Assembly (NCBI GenBank): GCA_902706205.1 | Contig: CACSKA010000013.1 | Span: 21,816-85,815 of the forward strand | DNA: 64,000 nucleotides | DNA from: Chryseobacterium sp. 18061 | GTDB taxonomy: Bacteria; Pseudomonadota; Gammaproteobacteria; Enterobacterales; Enterobacteriaceae | Direction: 5' to 3' | Shown here: in pieces, positions 26,616 to 35,332 of the stretch | Numbering within the stretch: position 1 is the stretch's first letter | Layout of the letters: each line of letters begins with the position of its first letter | The notes under the pieces: model-generated | Database searches by the model: none | Told to the model about the DNA's origin: nothing | Seen by the model: only the letters and a program-made list of their open reading frames with translations | Program-made: the position numbers and the translations under genes

Positions 26616-26640
26616 TCAGCAAATCTGTATAAAATTCCAG
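26589..26640 (+). promoter_or_regulatory. uvrD promoter and LexA (SOS) box
   Basis: TTGGCA (26589-26594) and TATAAT (26611-26616) are 16 bp apart, partly within yigB. CTGTATAAAATTCCAG (26625-26640) is a LexA box of the CTGT-N8-CCAG type, as in E. coli uvrD, placed at the expected transcription start. An ERIC repeat begins 13 bases further on. Confidence 0.85.
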
Positions 26641-26653
26641 GGGTTTCTGCGCG

Positions 26654-26766
26654 TCATTCTTTGGTTTGCAGACGCGTTGGCTGCACTCACTCACCCCAGT
26701 CACATAGTGAATCTATGCTCCTGGGGGCTCATGAGTTTGCCGCCTTCCTGCAAACCAAATGATTGA
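26654..26766 (-). repeat. ERIC repeat in the uvrD 5' untranslated region
   Basis: Terminal inverted repeats (TTTGGTTTGCAG at 26660-26671; CTGCAAACCAAA at 26749-26760) enclose the ERIC core: CTCACCCCAGTCAC, then GCTCCTGGGGGCTCAT, the reverse complement of the classical ERIC consensus. About 113 bp. It sits between the LexA box and the uvrD start, so it is transcribed as a long hairpin in the mRNA leader. Confidence 0.9.
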
Positions 26767-26799
26767 GCGCAGTGGCTCCACACTAACCCGGCGGTGCCA

Positions 26800-28962
26800 A
26801 TGGACGTTTCTTACCTGCTCGACAGCCTCAATGACAAACAGCGTGAAGCCGTGGCGGCGTCGCGCACCAACATGCTGGTGCTGGCTGGGGCAGGAAGCGG
26901 CAAAACGCGCGTGCTGGTGCACCGTATCGCGTGGCTTATCAGCGTTGAACACAGCTCACCGTATTCGATAATGGCGGTGACCTTTACCAACAAAGCGGCG
27001 GCGGAAATGCGCCACCGTATCGGCCAGCTGATGGGTACTTCTCAGGGTGGCATGTGGGTCGGCACGTTCCACGGTTTGGCGCACCGCTTGCTGCGCGCGC
27101 ACCATCTGGATGCTAATCTGCCACAGGATTTTCAAATTCTCGACAGCGAAGATCAGCTGCGTCTGTTGAAGCGTCTGATCAAGGCCATGAACCTCGACGA
27201 GAAGCAGTGGCCGCCGCGTCAGGCGATGTGGTACATCAACGGTCAGAAAGACGAAGGGCTGCGCCCGCATCATATTCAAAGCTACGGCAATCCGGTGGAG
27301 CAAACCTGGCAGAAGGTCTATCAGGCCTATCAGGAAGCGTGCGACCGCGCGGGTCTGGTTGATTTCGCCGAGTTGCTGCTGCGCGCCCATGAGCTATGGC
27401 TCAACAAGCCACATATTTTGCAGCACTATCGCGAGCGTTTCACCAATATCCTGGTGGACGAATTCCAGGATACCAACAACATTCAGTACGCGTGGATCCG
27501 TATGCTGGCGGGCGACACGGGCAAAGTGATGATCGTCGGTGATGATGACCAGTCGATCTACGGCTGGCGCGGCGCGCAAGTCGAAAACATCCAACGTTTC
27601 CTGAACGATTTCCCCGGCGCTGAAACTATCCGTCTGGAGCAGAACTACCGTTCGACCAACAATATTCTTAGCGCCGCGAATGCCTTGATTGAGAACAATG
27701 ACGGGCGTCTGGGCAAAAAGCTGTGGACCGATGGCGTCGACGGCGAACCGATTTCACTGTACTGCGCATTCAACGAGTTGGATGAATCCCGCTTCGTGGT
27801 GAGCCGAATCAAAGCCTGGCAGGACAACGGTGGTCAACTTGAACAGTGCGCCATTCTTTATCGCAGCAACGCCCAGTCGCGCGTGCTGGAAGAAGCGTTG
27901 TTGCAGGTTAGTATGCCGTACCGTATTTATGGCGGGATGCGCTTCTTCGAACGTCTGGAAATCAAAGATGCACTGGCCTATCTTCGCCTGATTGCCAACC
28001 GCAATGACGATGCGGCGTTTGAGCGCGTGGTGAATACCCCGACGCGCGGCATTGGCGATCGCACTCTCGACGTGGTGCGCCAGGCCTCCCGTGACCGGCA
28101 GCTGACGCTGTGGCAGGCATGTCGTGAATTGCTGAAAGACAAAGCCCTTGCCGGACGAGCGGCCAGCGCATTACAGCGCTTTATGGAGCTTATCGACGCC
28201 CTCGCGCAGGAAACCGCCGATATGCCGCTGCATGTGCAGACTGACCGGGTGATTAAAGATTCCGGCCTATTCATGATGTATGAGCAGGAGAAAGGCGAGA
28301 AAGGCCAGACGCGTATCGAGAACTTAGAGGAACTGGTGACGGCGACGCGCCAGTTCAGCTACAACGACGAAGAAGAAGATTTGATGCCGTTACAGGCGTT
28401 CCTGTCCCACGCAGCGCTGGAAGCGGGTGAAGGGCAAGCCGATACCTGGCAGGACGCAGTGCAACTGATGACGCTGCACTCGGCGAAAGGTCTGGAGTTC
28501 CCCCAGGTCTTTATCGTCGGGATGGAAGAGGGCATGTTCCCGAGCCAGATGTCGCTGGATGAGGGCGGACGTCTGGAAGAAGAACGCCGACTGGCGTACG
28601 TCGGCGTAACGCGTGCAATGCAAAAGCTGACGCTGACCTACGCTGAAACCCGTCGTTTATACGGTAAAGAGGTGTATCACCGTCCGTCGCGCTTTGTCGG
28701 CGAACTGCCGGAAGCGTGCGTGGAAGAGGTGCGTCTGCGAGCGACAGTCAGCCGCCCGGTCAATCATCAGCGGATGGGCACGCCAATGGCGGAAAACGAT
28801 ACCGGCTACAAGCTAGGCCAGCGCGTGCGCCACCCGAAATTTGGCGAAGGCACCATCGTGAACCTGGAGGGCAGTGGCGAACACAGCCGTTTGCAGGTGG
28901 CGTTTCAGGGTCAGGGCATCAAATGGTTGGTGGCGGCATATGCCAGACTCGAAAATGCGTAA
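26800..28962 (+). CDS. uvrD: DNA helicase II, UvrD
   Basis: SF1 3'-5' helicase for nucleotide excision and mismatch repair, RecA filament removal and RNA-polymerase backtracking. 720 residues from ATG 26800 (MDVSYLLDSL), as in E. coli; a GTG two codons earlier is not preferred. Walker A GAGSGKT (30-36), motif Ia FTNKAAAEM, motif II DEFQD (about 220), motif III GDDDQSIYGWRG, and the C-terminal MTLHSAKGLEFPQVF and VTRAMQKL motifs are intact. The C-terminal Tudor-like RNAP-binding domain (about 660-720) is present. Confidence 0.97.
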   Translation: MDVSYLLDSLNDKQREAVAASRTNMLVLAGAGSGKTRVLVHRIAWLISVEHSSPYSIMAVTFTNKAAAEMRHRIGQLMGTSQGGMWVGTFHGLAHRLLRAHHLDANLPQDFQILDSEDQLRLLKRLIKAMNLDEKQWPPRQAMWYINGQKDEGLRPHHIQSYGNPVEQTWQKVYQAYQEACDRAGLVDFAELLLRAHELWLNKPHILQHYRERFTNILVDEFQDTNNIQYAWIRMLAGDTGKVMIVGDDDQSIYGWRGAQVENIQRFLNDFPGAETIRLEQNYRSTNNILSAANALIENNDGRLGKKLWTDGVDGEPISLYCAFNELDESRFVVSRIKAWQDNGGQLEQCAILYRSNAQSRVLEEALLQVSMPYRIYGGMRFFERLEIKDALAYLRLIANRNDDAAFERVVNTPTRGIGDRTLDVVRQASRDRQLTLWQACRELLKDKALAGRAASALQRFMELIDALAQETADMPLHVQTDRVIKDSGLFMMYEQEKGEKGQTRIENLEELVTATRQFSYNDEEEDLMPLQAFLSHAALEAGEGQADTWQDAVQLMTLHSAKGLEFPQVFIVGMEEGMFPSQMSLDEGGRLEEERRLAYVGVTRAMQKLTLTYAETRRLYGKEVYHRPSRFVGELPEACVEEVRLRATVSRPVNHQRMGTPMAENDTGYKLGQRVRHPKFGEGTIVNLEGSGEHSRLQVAFQGQGIKWLVAAYARLENA

Positions 28963-28992
28963 CGTTAAGAAATACATCATATTTTCTTAACG
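28963..28992. repeat. Perfect 10-bp inverted repeat at the uvrD stop
   Basis: CGTTAAGAAA and TTTCTTAACG are separated by ten bases and start at the final base of the uvrD CDS region. The stem is AT-rich and lacks a U-tract; it could be a weak terminator or mRNA-end hairpin for uvrD. Confidence 0.5.
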
Positions 28993-29010
28993 ATCTGCTA
29001 GTCTTATATG

Positions 29011-29316
29011 CCAGAGAGGTGGAAAAACTCTCTGGCGCTTCGCTGTATGTTGACGCTTCATTTAGGCTGGCGTAACATGCGCGCACGAATACGCTAAGAG
29101 GACTGATACCTTGGACACACCCAGTAGATGCTGGCTCAACTTCCTGCAACCCAGGAACAACTCCTAAGGCTATCACCCGACGCTGATGGCCTTAGAGGTT
29201 GTCGGCGACATGCAATATTCCCGTCGCAATGAGTCAGGCTTAATGGTCTGAAACCCCTGATGTTTCTGTGTGCCCACCGTACTGTCCGATAATTTTTTGC
29301 ATTGGGAGTCCCGGTC
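29011..29316 (+). promoter_or_regulatory. Long structured corA leader
   Basis: The 354 bases between uvrD and corA contain no large gene. CCAGAGAG/CTCTCTGG (29011-29035) is an 8-bp hairpin. A short ORF (29111-29167) is followed by a hairpin pairing AACTCCTAAGGC, across its stop codon, with GCCTTAGAGGTT. In Salmonella, translation of the corL ORF in the corA leader controls Rho-dependent termination and so couples CorA synthesis to Mg2+ and translation. The arrangement here fits that model. Confidence 0.65.
29111..29167 (+). CDS. corL: Probable corA leader peptide CorL
   Basis: 18 codons, TTG start, reading MDTPSRCWLNFLQPRNNS, with AGAGGA about nine bases upstream. The stop codon lies in the left arm of a downstream hairpin, so ribosome position can alter RNA folding. 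Identification rests on position in the corA leader and the regulatory layout, not on a verified alignment. Confidence 0.6.
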   Translation: MDTPSRCWLNFLQPRNNS

Positions 29317-30267
29317 ATGCTGAGCGCATTTCAACTGGAAAACAACCGCTTAACGCGCCTTGAGTCTGATGACATCAAACACCTCGCCACCTCGGTTTGG
29401 GTAGATTTGGTCGAGCCAGATGACGAAGAGCGTAATCGCGTACAGACGGAACTGGGTCAGAATTTGGCCACGCGGCCTGAGCTGGAAGACATCGAGGCCT
29501 CGGCCCGTTTCTTCGAAGACGAAGACGGGCTGCACATCCACTCCTTCTTCTTTTATGAAGATGCCGACGATCACGCCGGTAACTCCACCGTGGCATTTAC
29601 CATCCGCGAAGGGCGTCTGTTCACGCTGCGCGAACGCGAACTTCCGGCGTTTCGTCTGTATCGAATGCGCGCCCGCAGTCAGGAAATGGTCGATGGCAAT
29701 GCGTTTGAGCTGCTGCTTGACCTGTTCGAAACCAAAATCGAACAGCTGGCGGATGAAATTGAAAACATCTACAGCGATCTGGAAAAGCTGAGTCGCGTCA
29801 TTATGGAAGGCCATCAGGGCGACGAATACGATGAAGCGCTCTCCACGCTGGCGGAGCTGGAAGATATCGGCTGGAAAGTGCGTTTGTGTCTGATGGATAC
29901 CCAGCGCGCATTGAACTTCCTCGTCCGTAAAGCGCGTTTACCGGCGGTACAGCTGGAGCAGGCGCGTGAGATCCTGCGCGATATCGAATCCCTGCTGCCG
30001 CATAATGAATCGCTGTTCCAGAAAGTGAACTTCCTGATGCAGGCGGCGATGGGCTTTATCAACATCGAGCAGAACCGCATCATCAAGATATTCTCGGTGG
30101 TCTCCGTGGTGTTCCTGCCACCGACGTTGGTGGCCTCAAGCTACGGGATGAATTTCGAATTTATGCCAGAGTTGCACTGGAGTTTCGGCTATCCGGGGGC
30201 GATTGTGTTTATGATCCTCGCGGGCCTCGCGCCGTATCTCTATTTCAAGCGCAAGAACTGGCTTTAA
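29317..30267 (+). CDS. corA: Magnesium/cobalt/nickel channel CorA
   Basis: 316-residue pentameric Mg2+ channel of the inner membrane. A large acidic cytoplasmic N-terminal funnel precedes a long stalk helix and two C-terminal membrane helices; the GMN selectivity motif is at 277-279 (YGMNFEFMPEL), with the basic end KRKNWL. Start ATG 29317 with GGGAG ten bases upstream; the five-codon-longer frame is rejected by comparison with E. coli. E. coli yigF and yigG, normally next, are absent; a terminator and rarD follow. Confidence 0.97.
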   Translation: MLSAFQLENNRLTRLESDDIKHLATSVWVDLVEPDDEERNRVQTELGQNLATRPELEDIEASARFFEDEDGLHIHSFFFYEDADDHAGNSTVAFTIREGRLFTLRERELPAFRLYRMRARSQEMVDGNAFELLLDLFETKIEQLADEIENIYSDLEKLSRVIMEGHQGDEYDEALSTLAELEDIGWKVRLCLMDTQRALNFLVRKARLPAVQLEQAREILRDIESLLPHNESLFQKVNFLMQAAMGFINIEQNRIIKIFSVVSVVFLPPTLVASSYGMNFEFMPELHWSFGYPGAIVFMILAGLAPYLYFKRKNWL

Positions 30268-30285
30268 CGAGCACATCCTACCTGC

Positions 30286-30316
30286 GGAGGCGTTGCCGCT
30301 TTCTGGCAACGCCTCC
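30286..30316. terminator. Bidirectional terminator between corA and rarD
   Basis: GGAGGCGTTGCC / GGCAACGCCTCC, a perfect 12-bp stem with a 7-base loop, lies between two convergent genes. CTTTTT follows on the corA side after a short gap. Confidence 0.75.
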
Positions 30317-30320
30317 GGTG

Positions 30321-31214
30321 TCAGCTTTTTGGCGTACGGCGCAGGGTATACAGCGCATCGATAACGAACACCGCCAGCGCGACCCAAATAAATGCGAAAG
30401 TGACCATTTTATCCGCCCCTGGGATCTCACCGTAAAACATCACCGCGAGAATGAACATTAGCGTCGGGCCGATGTACTGGAAGAAGCCCAGCGTCGATAG
30501 CCGCAGTTTGGTGGCGGCGCCGGTGAAGCACAGCAGTGGGATGGTGGTGACGACGCCTGCCGCCATCAGCAGCAGGTTCAGCGACCACGGGTTTTGCCCC
30601 ATATGGCTGGTGGCGCTGTCGGCGATGCCGAACAGATAAATGGCCGCCACAGGCAGTAACCAGAGTGTTTCCACCAACATGCCTGTTTGGGCATCAACGG
30701 CAATTTTCTTACGCAACAGACCGTAAAACGCAAAGCTGAACGCCAGACCCAGCGCAATAATCGGTAGCGAACCAAAGGTCCAGAGCTGCACTAACACACC
30801 GCAGGCCGCGAGGAAAACCGCCACCCATTGCATCCGACGGAAGCGTTCCCCGAGGAAAATCATCCCCAGCACGATATTCACCAGCGGGTTAATGAAATAA
30901 CCGAGACTGGCTTCCAGCATGTGCTGATTATTCACGGCCCAGATAAACAGCAGCCAGTTGCCGCCAATCAATACCGCAGAAAGCGCCAGCAGGAAGATTT
31001 TCTTCGGCGTCTGGCACAGGCGCTTGATGCCACTCCACTGACGGCTGATGCTGATCAGCGCCACCATAAAGAAGAATGACCAAATAATACGGTGGGTGAG
31101 GATTTCATCGGCGGGTACGTAGTGAATGACTTTGAAGTACGCCGGGGCTACACCCCAAATAAAATAAGCGGCGAGGGCGAGTAAAACCCCTTGCCGCGTT
31201 TGTTTAGCATCCAT
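30321..31214 (-). CDS. rarD: RarD, EamA-family inner-membrane transporter
   Basis: 297 residues with ten hydrophobic segments (two EamA repeats), homologous to E. coli RarD, a chloramphenicol-sensitivity/resistance-associated permease of the drug/metabolite superfamily whose natural substrate is unknown. Conserved FIWGVAPAYFK at the start and EASLGYFINPLVNIVLGMIFLGERF. Convergent with corA; yigI lies 49 bases upstream on the same strand. Confidence 0.94.
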   Translation of the reverse strand: MDAKQTRQGVLLALAAYFIWGVAPAYFKVIHYVPADEILTHRIIWSFFFMVALISISRQWSGIKRLCQTPKKIFLLALSAVLIGGNWLLFIWAVNNQHMLEASLGYFINPLVNIVLGMIFLGERFRRMQWVAVFLAACGVLVQLWTFGSLPIIALGLAFSFAFYGLLRKKIAVDAQTGMLVETLWLLPVAAIYLFGIADSATSHMGQNPWSLNLLLMAAGVVTTIPLLCFTGAATKLRLSTLGFFQYIGPTLMFILAVMFYGEIPGADKMVTFAFIWVALAVFVIDALYTLRRTPKS

Positions 31215-31263
31215 GGGAAAATCCGTTACATAAAAGTAAGGGGATGTTACCCGATTTTAACGG

Positions 31264-31731
31264 TTAACCCACCATATAAGTAGCGGTCGCACTGGCGATA
31301 TAAACCTGCTCTTCGTTGTGCAGTTCGACGCGTGCGACGGCGACTTTATTACCCGCGCGCAGCAGGCTGCTGGTGGCGGTAAAACGGTTGCCCCGGCCCG
31401 GACGCAGGTAGTCTACGCGTAAATCGATGGTGCCCATTCGCGACAGGCGCTGGCGCAGTTCATCTTCGTTGATGGTGTCGTGTCGGGTGAGCGTACTGCC
31501 CACGCAAACCAGGCCTGCGGCGACGTCCAGCGCTGAGGCAATCACCCCGCCGTGAAGAATACTTTGCGCCCAGTTACCGACCATCATCGGCTGATTGTTA
31601 AAGCTAAGCTGAGCGAAGGATTTCTCGTAGCGTTCCAGCTCTAGCCCCAGCGCGCGGTTAAACGGCATGTGGTACACAAAGATATCGCCTACCAGCTTTA
31701 GCGCGGCTTCAGCGGTGAGTTCTGCGGACAT
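31264..31731 (-). CDS. yigI: Acyl-CoA thioesterase YigI
   Basis: 155-residue hot-dog-fold protein of the PaaI/YigI type. N-terminal SAELTAEAALKLVGDIFVYHMPFNR and the active-site region NWAQSILHGGVIASALDVAAGLV are conserved. E. coli YigI is reported to hydrolyse medium- and long-chain acyl-CoA. Divergent from pldA; both genes relate to lipid turnover, though joint regulation is not shown. Confidence 0.92.
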   Translation of the reverse strand: MSAELTAEAALKLVGDIFVYHMPFNRALGLELERYEKSFAQLSFNNQPMMVGNWAQSILHGGVIASALDVAAGLVCVGSTLTRHDTINEDELRQRLSRMGTIDLRVDYLRPGRGNRFTATSSLLRAGNKVAVARVELHNEEQVYIASATATYMVG

Positions 31732-31886
31732 AGCAACCTTTCCATTGGTTAAGGAAATGTTGATTTTATGCCTATGGTTTGTTGATTTCTACTTTCGGAA
31801 ACGATAACCGCGCAAGATGGCGATAAATCGGTAGAATGACAGCCGACTGATTATCCAATAATAAATTTTGTTCAGGAGAACTCCCA

Positions 31887-32756
31887 ATGCGAACCAGGCT
31901 GGGTTGGTTGCTGGCAGTTACAGGGCTGCCGCTTTCCGTTTATGCACAGGAAGCAACGATTAAGGATGTTCATGATGCGCCTGCCGTGCGTGGCAGTGTC
32001 ATCGCCAACATGCTCCAGGAGCACGACAATCCTTTTACGCTGTACCCATACGACACCAACTATGTGATTTACACCGATACTAGCGACTTGAATAAAGAGG
32101 CCATTAAAAGCTACAACTGGGCCGACAATGCGCGCAAGGATGAGGTGAAATTCCAGCTGAGTTTAGCGTTCCCGCTGTGGCGAGGGATCCTGGGTAATAA
32201 CTCCGTTCTCGGGGCATCATATACCCAGAAATCATGGTGGCAGCTCTCCAATACTTCCGAATCAGCCCCATTCCGCGAAACCAACTATGAACCGCAGCTT
32301 TTCCTGGGTTTTGCAACTGACTACCAATTTGCAGGCTGGACGCTGCGTGACGTGGAGTTGGGTTACAACCATGATTCCAATGGCCGTTCCGACCCGACGT
32401 CCCGCAGCTGGAACCGCCTCTACACTCGTCTGATGGCGCAAAACGGCAACTGGATGGTGGAAGTGAAGCCGTGGTATGTGATTGGCAGCACCGACGACAA
32501 CCCGGATATCACCAAGTACATGGGCTACTATCAACTCAAAGTGGGCTATCACTTGGGTGATGCCGTGCTGAGCGTGAAAGGCCAGTACAACTGGAATACC
32601 GGCTACGGCGGTGCGGAGCTCGGTCTGAGCTATCCGATGACCAAACACGTGCGCATTTATACGCAGGTTTACAGCGGTTACGGCGAGTCGCTGATTGATT
32701 ACAACTTCAATCAGACACGCGTTGGCGTAGGCGTAATGCTCAACGATTTGTTTTAA
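31887..32756 (+). CDS. pldA: Outer-membrane phospholipase A
   Basis: PldA (OMPLA) removes phospholipids misplaced in the outer leaflet; it is a 12-strand beta-barrel active as a Ca2+-dependent dimer. 289 residues including a 20-residue signal peptide ending VYA. The catalytic signature GYNHDSNGRSDPTSRSWNR gives H162, S164 and N176 of the precursor (142/144/156 mature). The last residue is Phe, as required for BAM recognition. A terminator follows 19 bases after the stop. Confidence 0.97.
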   Translation: MRTRLGWLLAVTGLPLSVYAQEATIKDVHDAPAVRGSVIANMLQEHDNPFTLYPYDTNYVIYTDTSDLNKEAIKSYNWADNARKDEVKFQLSLAFPLWRGILGNNSVLGASYTQKSWWQLSNTSESAPFRETNYEPQLFLGFATDYQFAGWTLRDVELGYNHDSNGRSDPTSRSWNRLYTRLMAQNGNWMVEVKPWYVIGSTDDNPDITKYMGYYQLKVGYHLGDAVLSVKGQYNWNTGYGGAELGLSYPMTKHVRIYTQVYSGYGESLIDYNFNQTRVGVGVMLNDLF

Positions 32757-32774
32757 ACGTTGCACTCTTGCTCT

Positions 32775-32801
32775 CAGGCGCTGAAAATAGCGCCTGTTTT
32801 T
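32775..32801 (+). terminator. Terminator after pldA
   Basis: CAGGCGCT, loop GAAAAT, AGCGCCTG, then TTTTT. It is 21 bases before the recQ start, so recQ mRNA must start within or just past this hairpin, or come from read-through. Confidence 0.85.
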
Positions 32802-32821
32802 ATTTCAGAATTGGGGTGAGT

Positions 32822-34651
32822 GTGGCGCAGGCGGAAGTGATAAATCAGGTATCGCTGGCAAGACAGGTTTTACAGGAAACCTTTGGCTACCAGCAGTTCC
32901 GCCCGGGTCAGGAAACCATCATCGAGACGGCGCTCGAAGGGCGTGACTGTCTGGTGGTGATGCCGACCGGCGGCGGGAAATCCCTGTGTTATCAGGTTCC
33001 CGCGCTGGTTCTCGACGGCCTGACGGTCGTTGTCTCACCGCTGATTTCATTAATGAAAGACCAGGTCGATCAGCTGCTCGCCAACGGCGTGGCGGCGGCC
33101 TGTCTGAACTCGACACAGACTCGCGAACAGCAGCAGGACGTCATGGCGGGCTGTCGTACCGGCAAAATCCGCCTGCTGTATATCGCCCCTGAACGTCTGA
33201 TGCTCGACAACTTCCTCGATAACCTCAGCCACTGGAATCCGGTGATGCTGGCGGTGGATGAAGCGCACTGTATTTCTCAGTGGGGCCACGACTTCCGTCC
33301 TGAATATGCCGCGCTGGGCCAGTTGCGCCAGCGTTATCCGGCGCTGCCGTTTATGGCGTTAACCGCCACAGCCGATGACACCACTCGCAGCGACATCGTA
33401 CGCCTGCTGGGCCTGAACGATCCGTACATCCAGATAAGCAGTTTTGACCGACCGAACATCCGCTACATGCTGATGGAGAAGTTCAAGCCGCTCGATCAGC
33501 TGATGCGCTACGTGCAGGACCAGCGCGGAAAATCCGGCATTATTTACTGCAACAGCCGTTCGAAGGTGGAAGACACCGCCGCGCGTCTGCAAAGCCGTGG
33601 AATCAGTGCGGGTGCGTATCACGCCGGGCTGGAAAACACTGTGCGAGCCGATGTTCAGGAGCGTTTCCAGCGCGACGATTTGCAAATCGTGGTGGCGACC
33701 GTGGCCTTTGGTATGGGCATCAATAAGCCCAACGTGCGCTTTGTGGTCCACTTCGACATTCCGCGTAATATCGAATCCTACTATCAGGAAACCGGCCGCG
33801 CCGGGCGTGACGGGCTGCCTGCCGAAGCGATGCTGTTTTACGATCCGGCTGATATGGCCTGGCTGCGTCGTTGCCTCGAAGAAAAACCTCCCGGACAGCT
33901 GCTGGATATTGAACGCCACAAGCTCAACGCGATGGGCGCGTTTGCCGAAGCGCAAACCTGCCGTCGTCTGGTGCTGCTGAACTATTTCGGCGAAGGCCGT
34001 CAGGAGCCGTGCGGTAACTGCGACGTGTGCCTTGATCCCCCGAAACAATACGATGGCTTACAGGATGCACAGATTGCGCTCTCAACCATTGGTCGGGTGA
34101 ATCAGCGCTTTGGTATGGGTTATGTGGTCGAAGTGATTCGTGGAGCGAATAACCAGCGTATCCGCGAAATGGGCCACGATAAGCTCAAGGTGTATGGCAT
34201 GGGCCGCGATAAAACCCATGAACACTGGGTGAGCGTTATCCGCCAGCTTATCCACCTCGGGTTGGTTATGCAGAATATCGCGATGCACTCCGCGTTGCAG
34301 ATGACCGACTCCGCGCGCCCGGTACTGCGTGCCGAAGTGCCGCTGCAGTTAGCCGTGCCGCGCGTGCTGGCGCTCAAACCGCGTGTGGCGCAGAAATCCT
34401 ACGGCGGTAACTATGACCGTAAGCTGTTTGCCAAACTGCGCAAGCTGCGCAAAGTCATCGCCGACGAAGAAAATATCCCGCCTTACGTGGTGTTTAACGA
34501 CGCCACGCTGATTGAAATGGCTGAGCAAATGCCGACGTCGCCGGGTGAAATGCTCAGCGTTAACGGCGTGGGCGTACGCAAGCTGGAGCGCTTCGGGCAA
34601 GAGTTTTTGGCGCTGATCCGTGCCCATGCTGACGGGGATGATGAGGAGTAG
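32822..34651 (+). CDS. recQ: ATP-dependent DNA helicase RecQ
   Basis: 3'-5' SF2 helicase of RecF-pathway recombination and fork repair. I use GTG 32822, giving 609 residues as in E. coli, with GGGGTGA upstream; the extension to 32768 would run back through the pldA terminator. Walker A TGGGKS (49-54), DEAH (VDEAHCISQWGHDFR, about 146), motif VI QETGRAGRDG, a zinc-binding cysteine cluster (CRRL..CGNCDVC, about 380-400), winged-helix and C-terminal HRDC domain are present. Confidence 0.97.
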   Translation: MAQAEVINQVSLARQVLQETFGYQQFRPGQETIIETALEGRDCLVVMPTGGGKSLCYQVPALVLDGLTVVVSPLISLMKDQVDQLLANGVAAACLNSTQTREQQQDVMAGCRTGKIRLLYIAPERLMLDNFLDNLSHWNPVMLAVDEAHCISQWGHDFRPEYAALGQLRQRYPALPFMALTATADDTTRSDIVRLLGLNDPYIQISSFDRPNIRYMLMEKFKPLDQLMRYVQDQRGKSGIIYCNSRSKVEDTAARLQSRGISAGAYHAGLENTVRADVQERFQRDDLQIVVATVAFGMGINKPNVRFVVHFDIPRNIESYYQETGRAGRDGLPAEAMLFYDPADMAWLRRCLEEKPPGQLLDIERHKLNAMGAFAEAQTCRRLVLLNYFGEGRQEPCGNCDVCLDPPKQYDGLQDAQIALSTIGRVNQRFGMGYVVEVIRGANNQRIREMGHDKLKVYGMGRDKTHEHWVSVIRQLIHLGLVMQNIAMHSALQMTDSARPVLRAEVPLQLAVPRVLALKPRVAQKSYGGNYDRKLFAKLRKLRKVIADEENIPPYVVFNDATLIEMAEQMPTSPGEMLSVNGVGVRKLERFGQEFLALIRAHADGDDEE

Positions 34652-34711
34652 TCAGCCGGGCAAAAAAGTGCCAGGATAATCACTCACTGAATCATTCCCC
34701 GCGAGTTTCCT

Positions 34712-35332
34712 ATGTTGATGTTATTTCTCACCGTGGCGATGGTGCATTTAATTGCACTGATGAGCCCTGGCCCGGACTTTTTCTTCGTGTCGCAAACGGC
34801 CGTCAGTCGCTCCCGTAAAGAAGCGATGATGGGCGTGCTTGGCATTACCGCTGGCGTCATGGTCTGGGCGGGTGTTGCCCTGCTGGGTTTGCATCTGCTG
34901 ATCGAAAAAATGGCATGGCTGCACAACATCATCATGGTCGGCGGCGGTCTGTATCTGTGCTGGATGGGCTATCAAATGCTGCGCGGTGCGCTGAAGAAAC
35001 GCGAAGCAACCACCGAAACCCCGGAAGTGGAACTGGCGCAGGGCGGTAAAAGTTTCCTGAAAGGGCTGCTGACCAATCTGGCGAACCCGAAAGCCATTAT
35101 CTATTTTGGCTCGGTGTTCTCACTGTTCGTCGGGGATAACATTGGCGGTGCGGAGCGCTGGGGCATTTTTCTGCTGATTATCGTTGAAACTTTCGCGTGG
35201 TTTACCGTCGTGGCAAGCCTATTCGCATTGCCGACCATGCGCCGCGGCTATCAGCGCATGGCCAAGTGGATTGATGGTGTGGCCGGAACCCTGTTCGCAG
35301 GCTTCGGCATCCATCTGATTATCTCTCGCTAA
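34712..35332 (+). CDS. rhtC: Threonine exporter RhtC
   Basis: 206-residue LysE/RhtB-family inner-membrane exporter with six hydrophobic segments. MLMLFLTVAMVHLIALMSPGPDFFFV contains the family signature SPGPDF. In E. coli RhtC exports threonine. Convergent with rhtB; the stop codons are directly adjacent with no intervening base. Confidence 0.94.
   Translation: MLMLFLTVAMVHLIALMSPGPDFFFVSQTAVSRSRKEAMMGVLGITAGVMVWAGVALLGLHLLIEKMAWLHNIIMVGGGLYLCWMGYQMLRGALKKREATTETPEVELAQGGKSFLKGLLTNLANPKAIIYFGSVFSLFVGDNIGGAERWGIFLLIIVETFAWFTVVASLFALPTMRRGYQRMAKWIDGVAGTLFAGFGIHLIISR

Noticed and set aside
33359..34048. 229-codon minus-strand ORF inside recQ
   Set aside because: Antisense shadow of a highly conserved helicase region.
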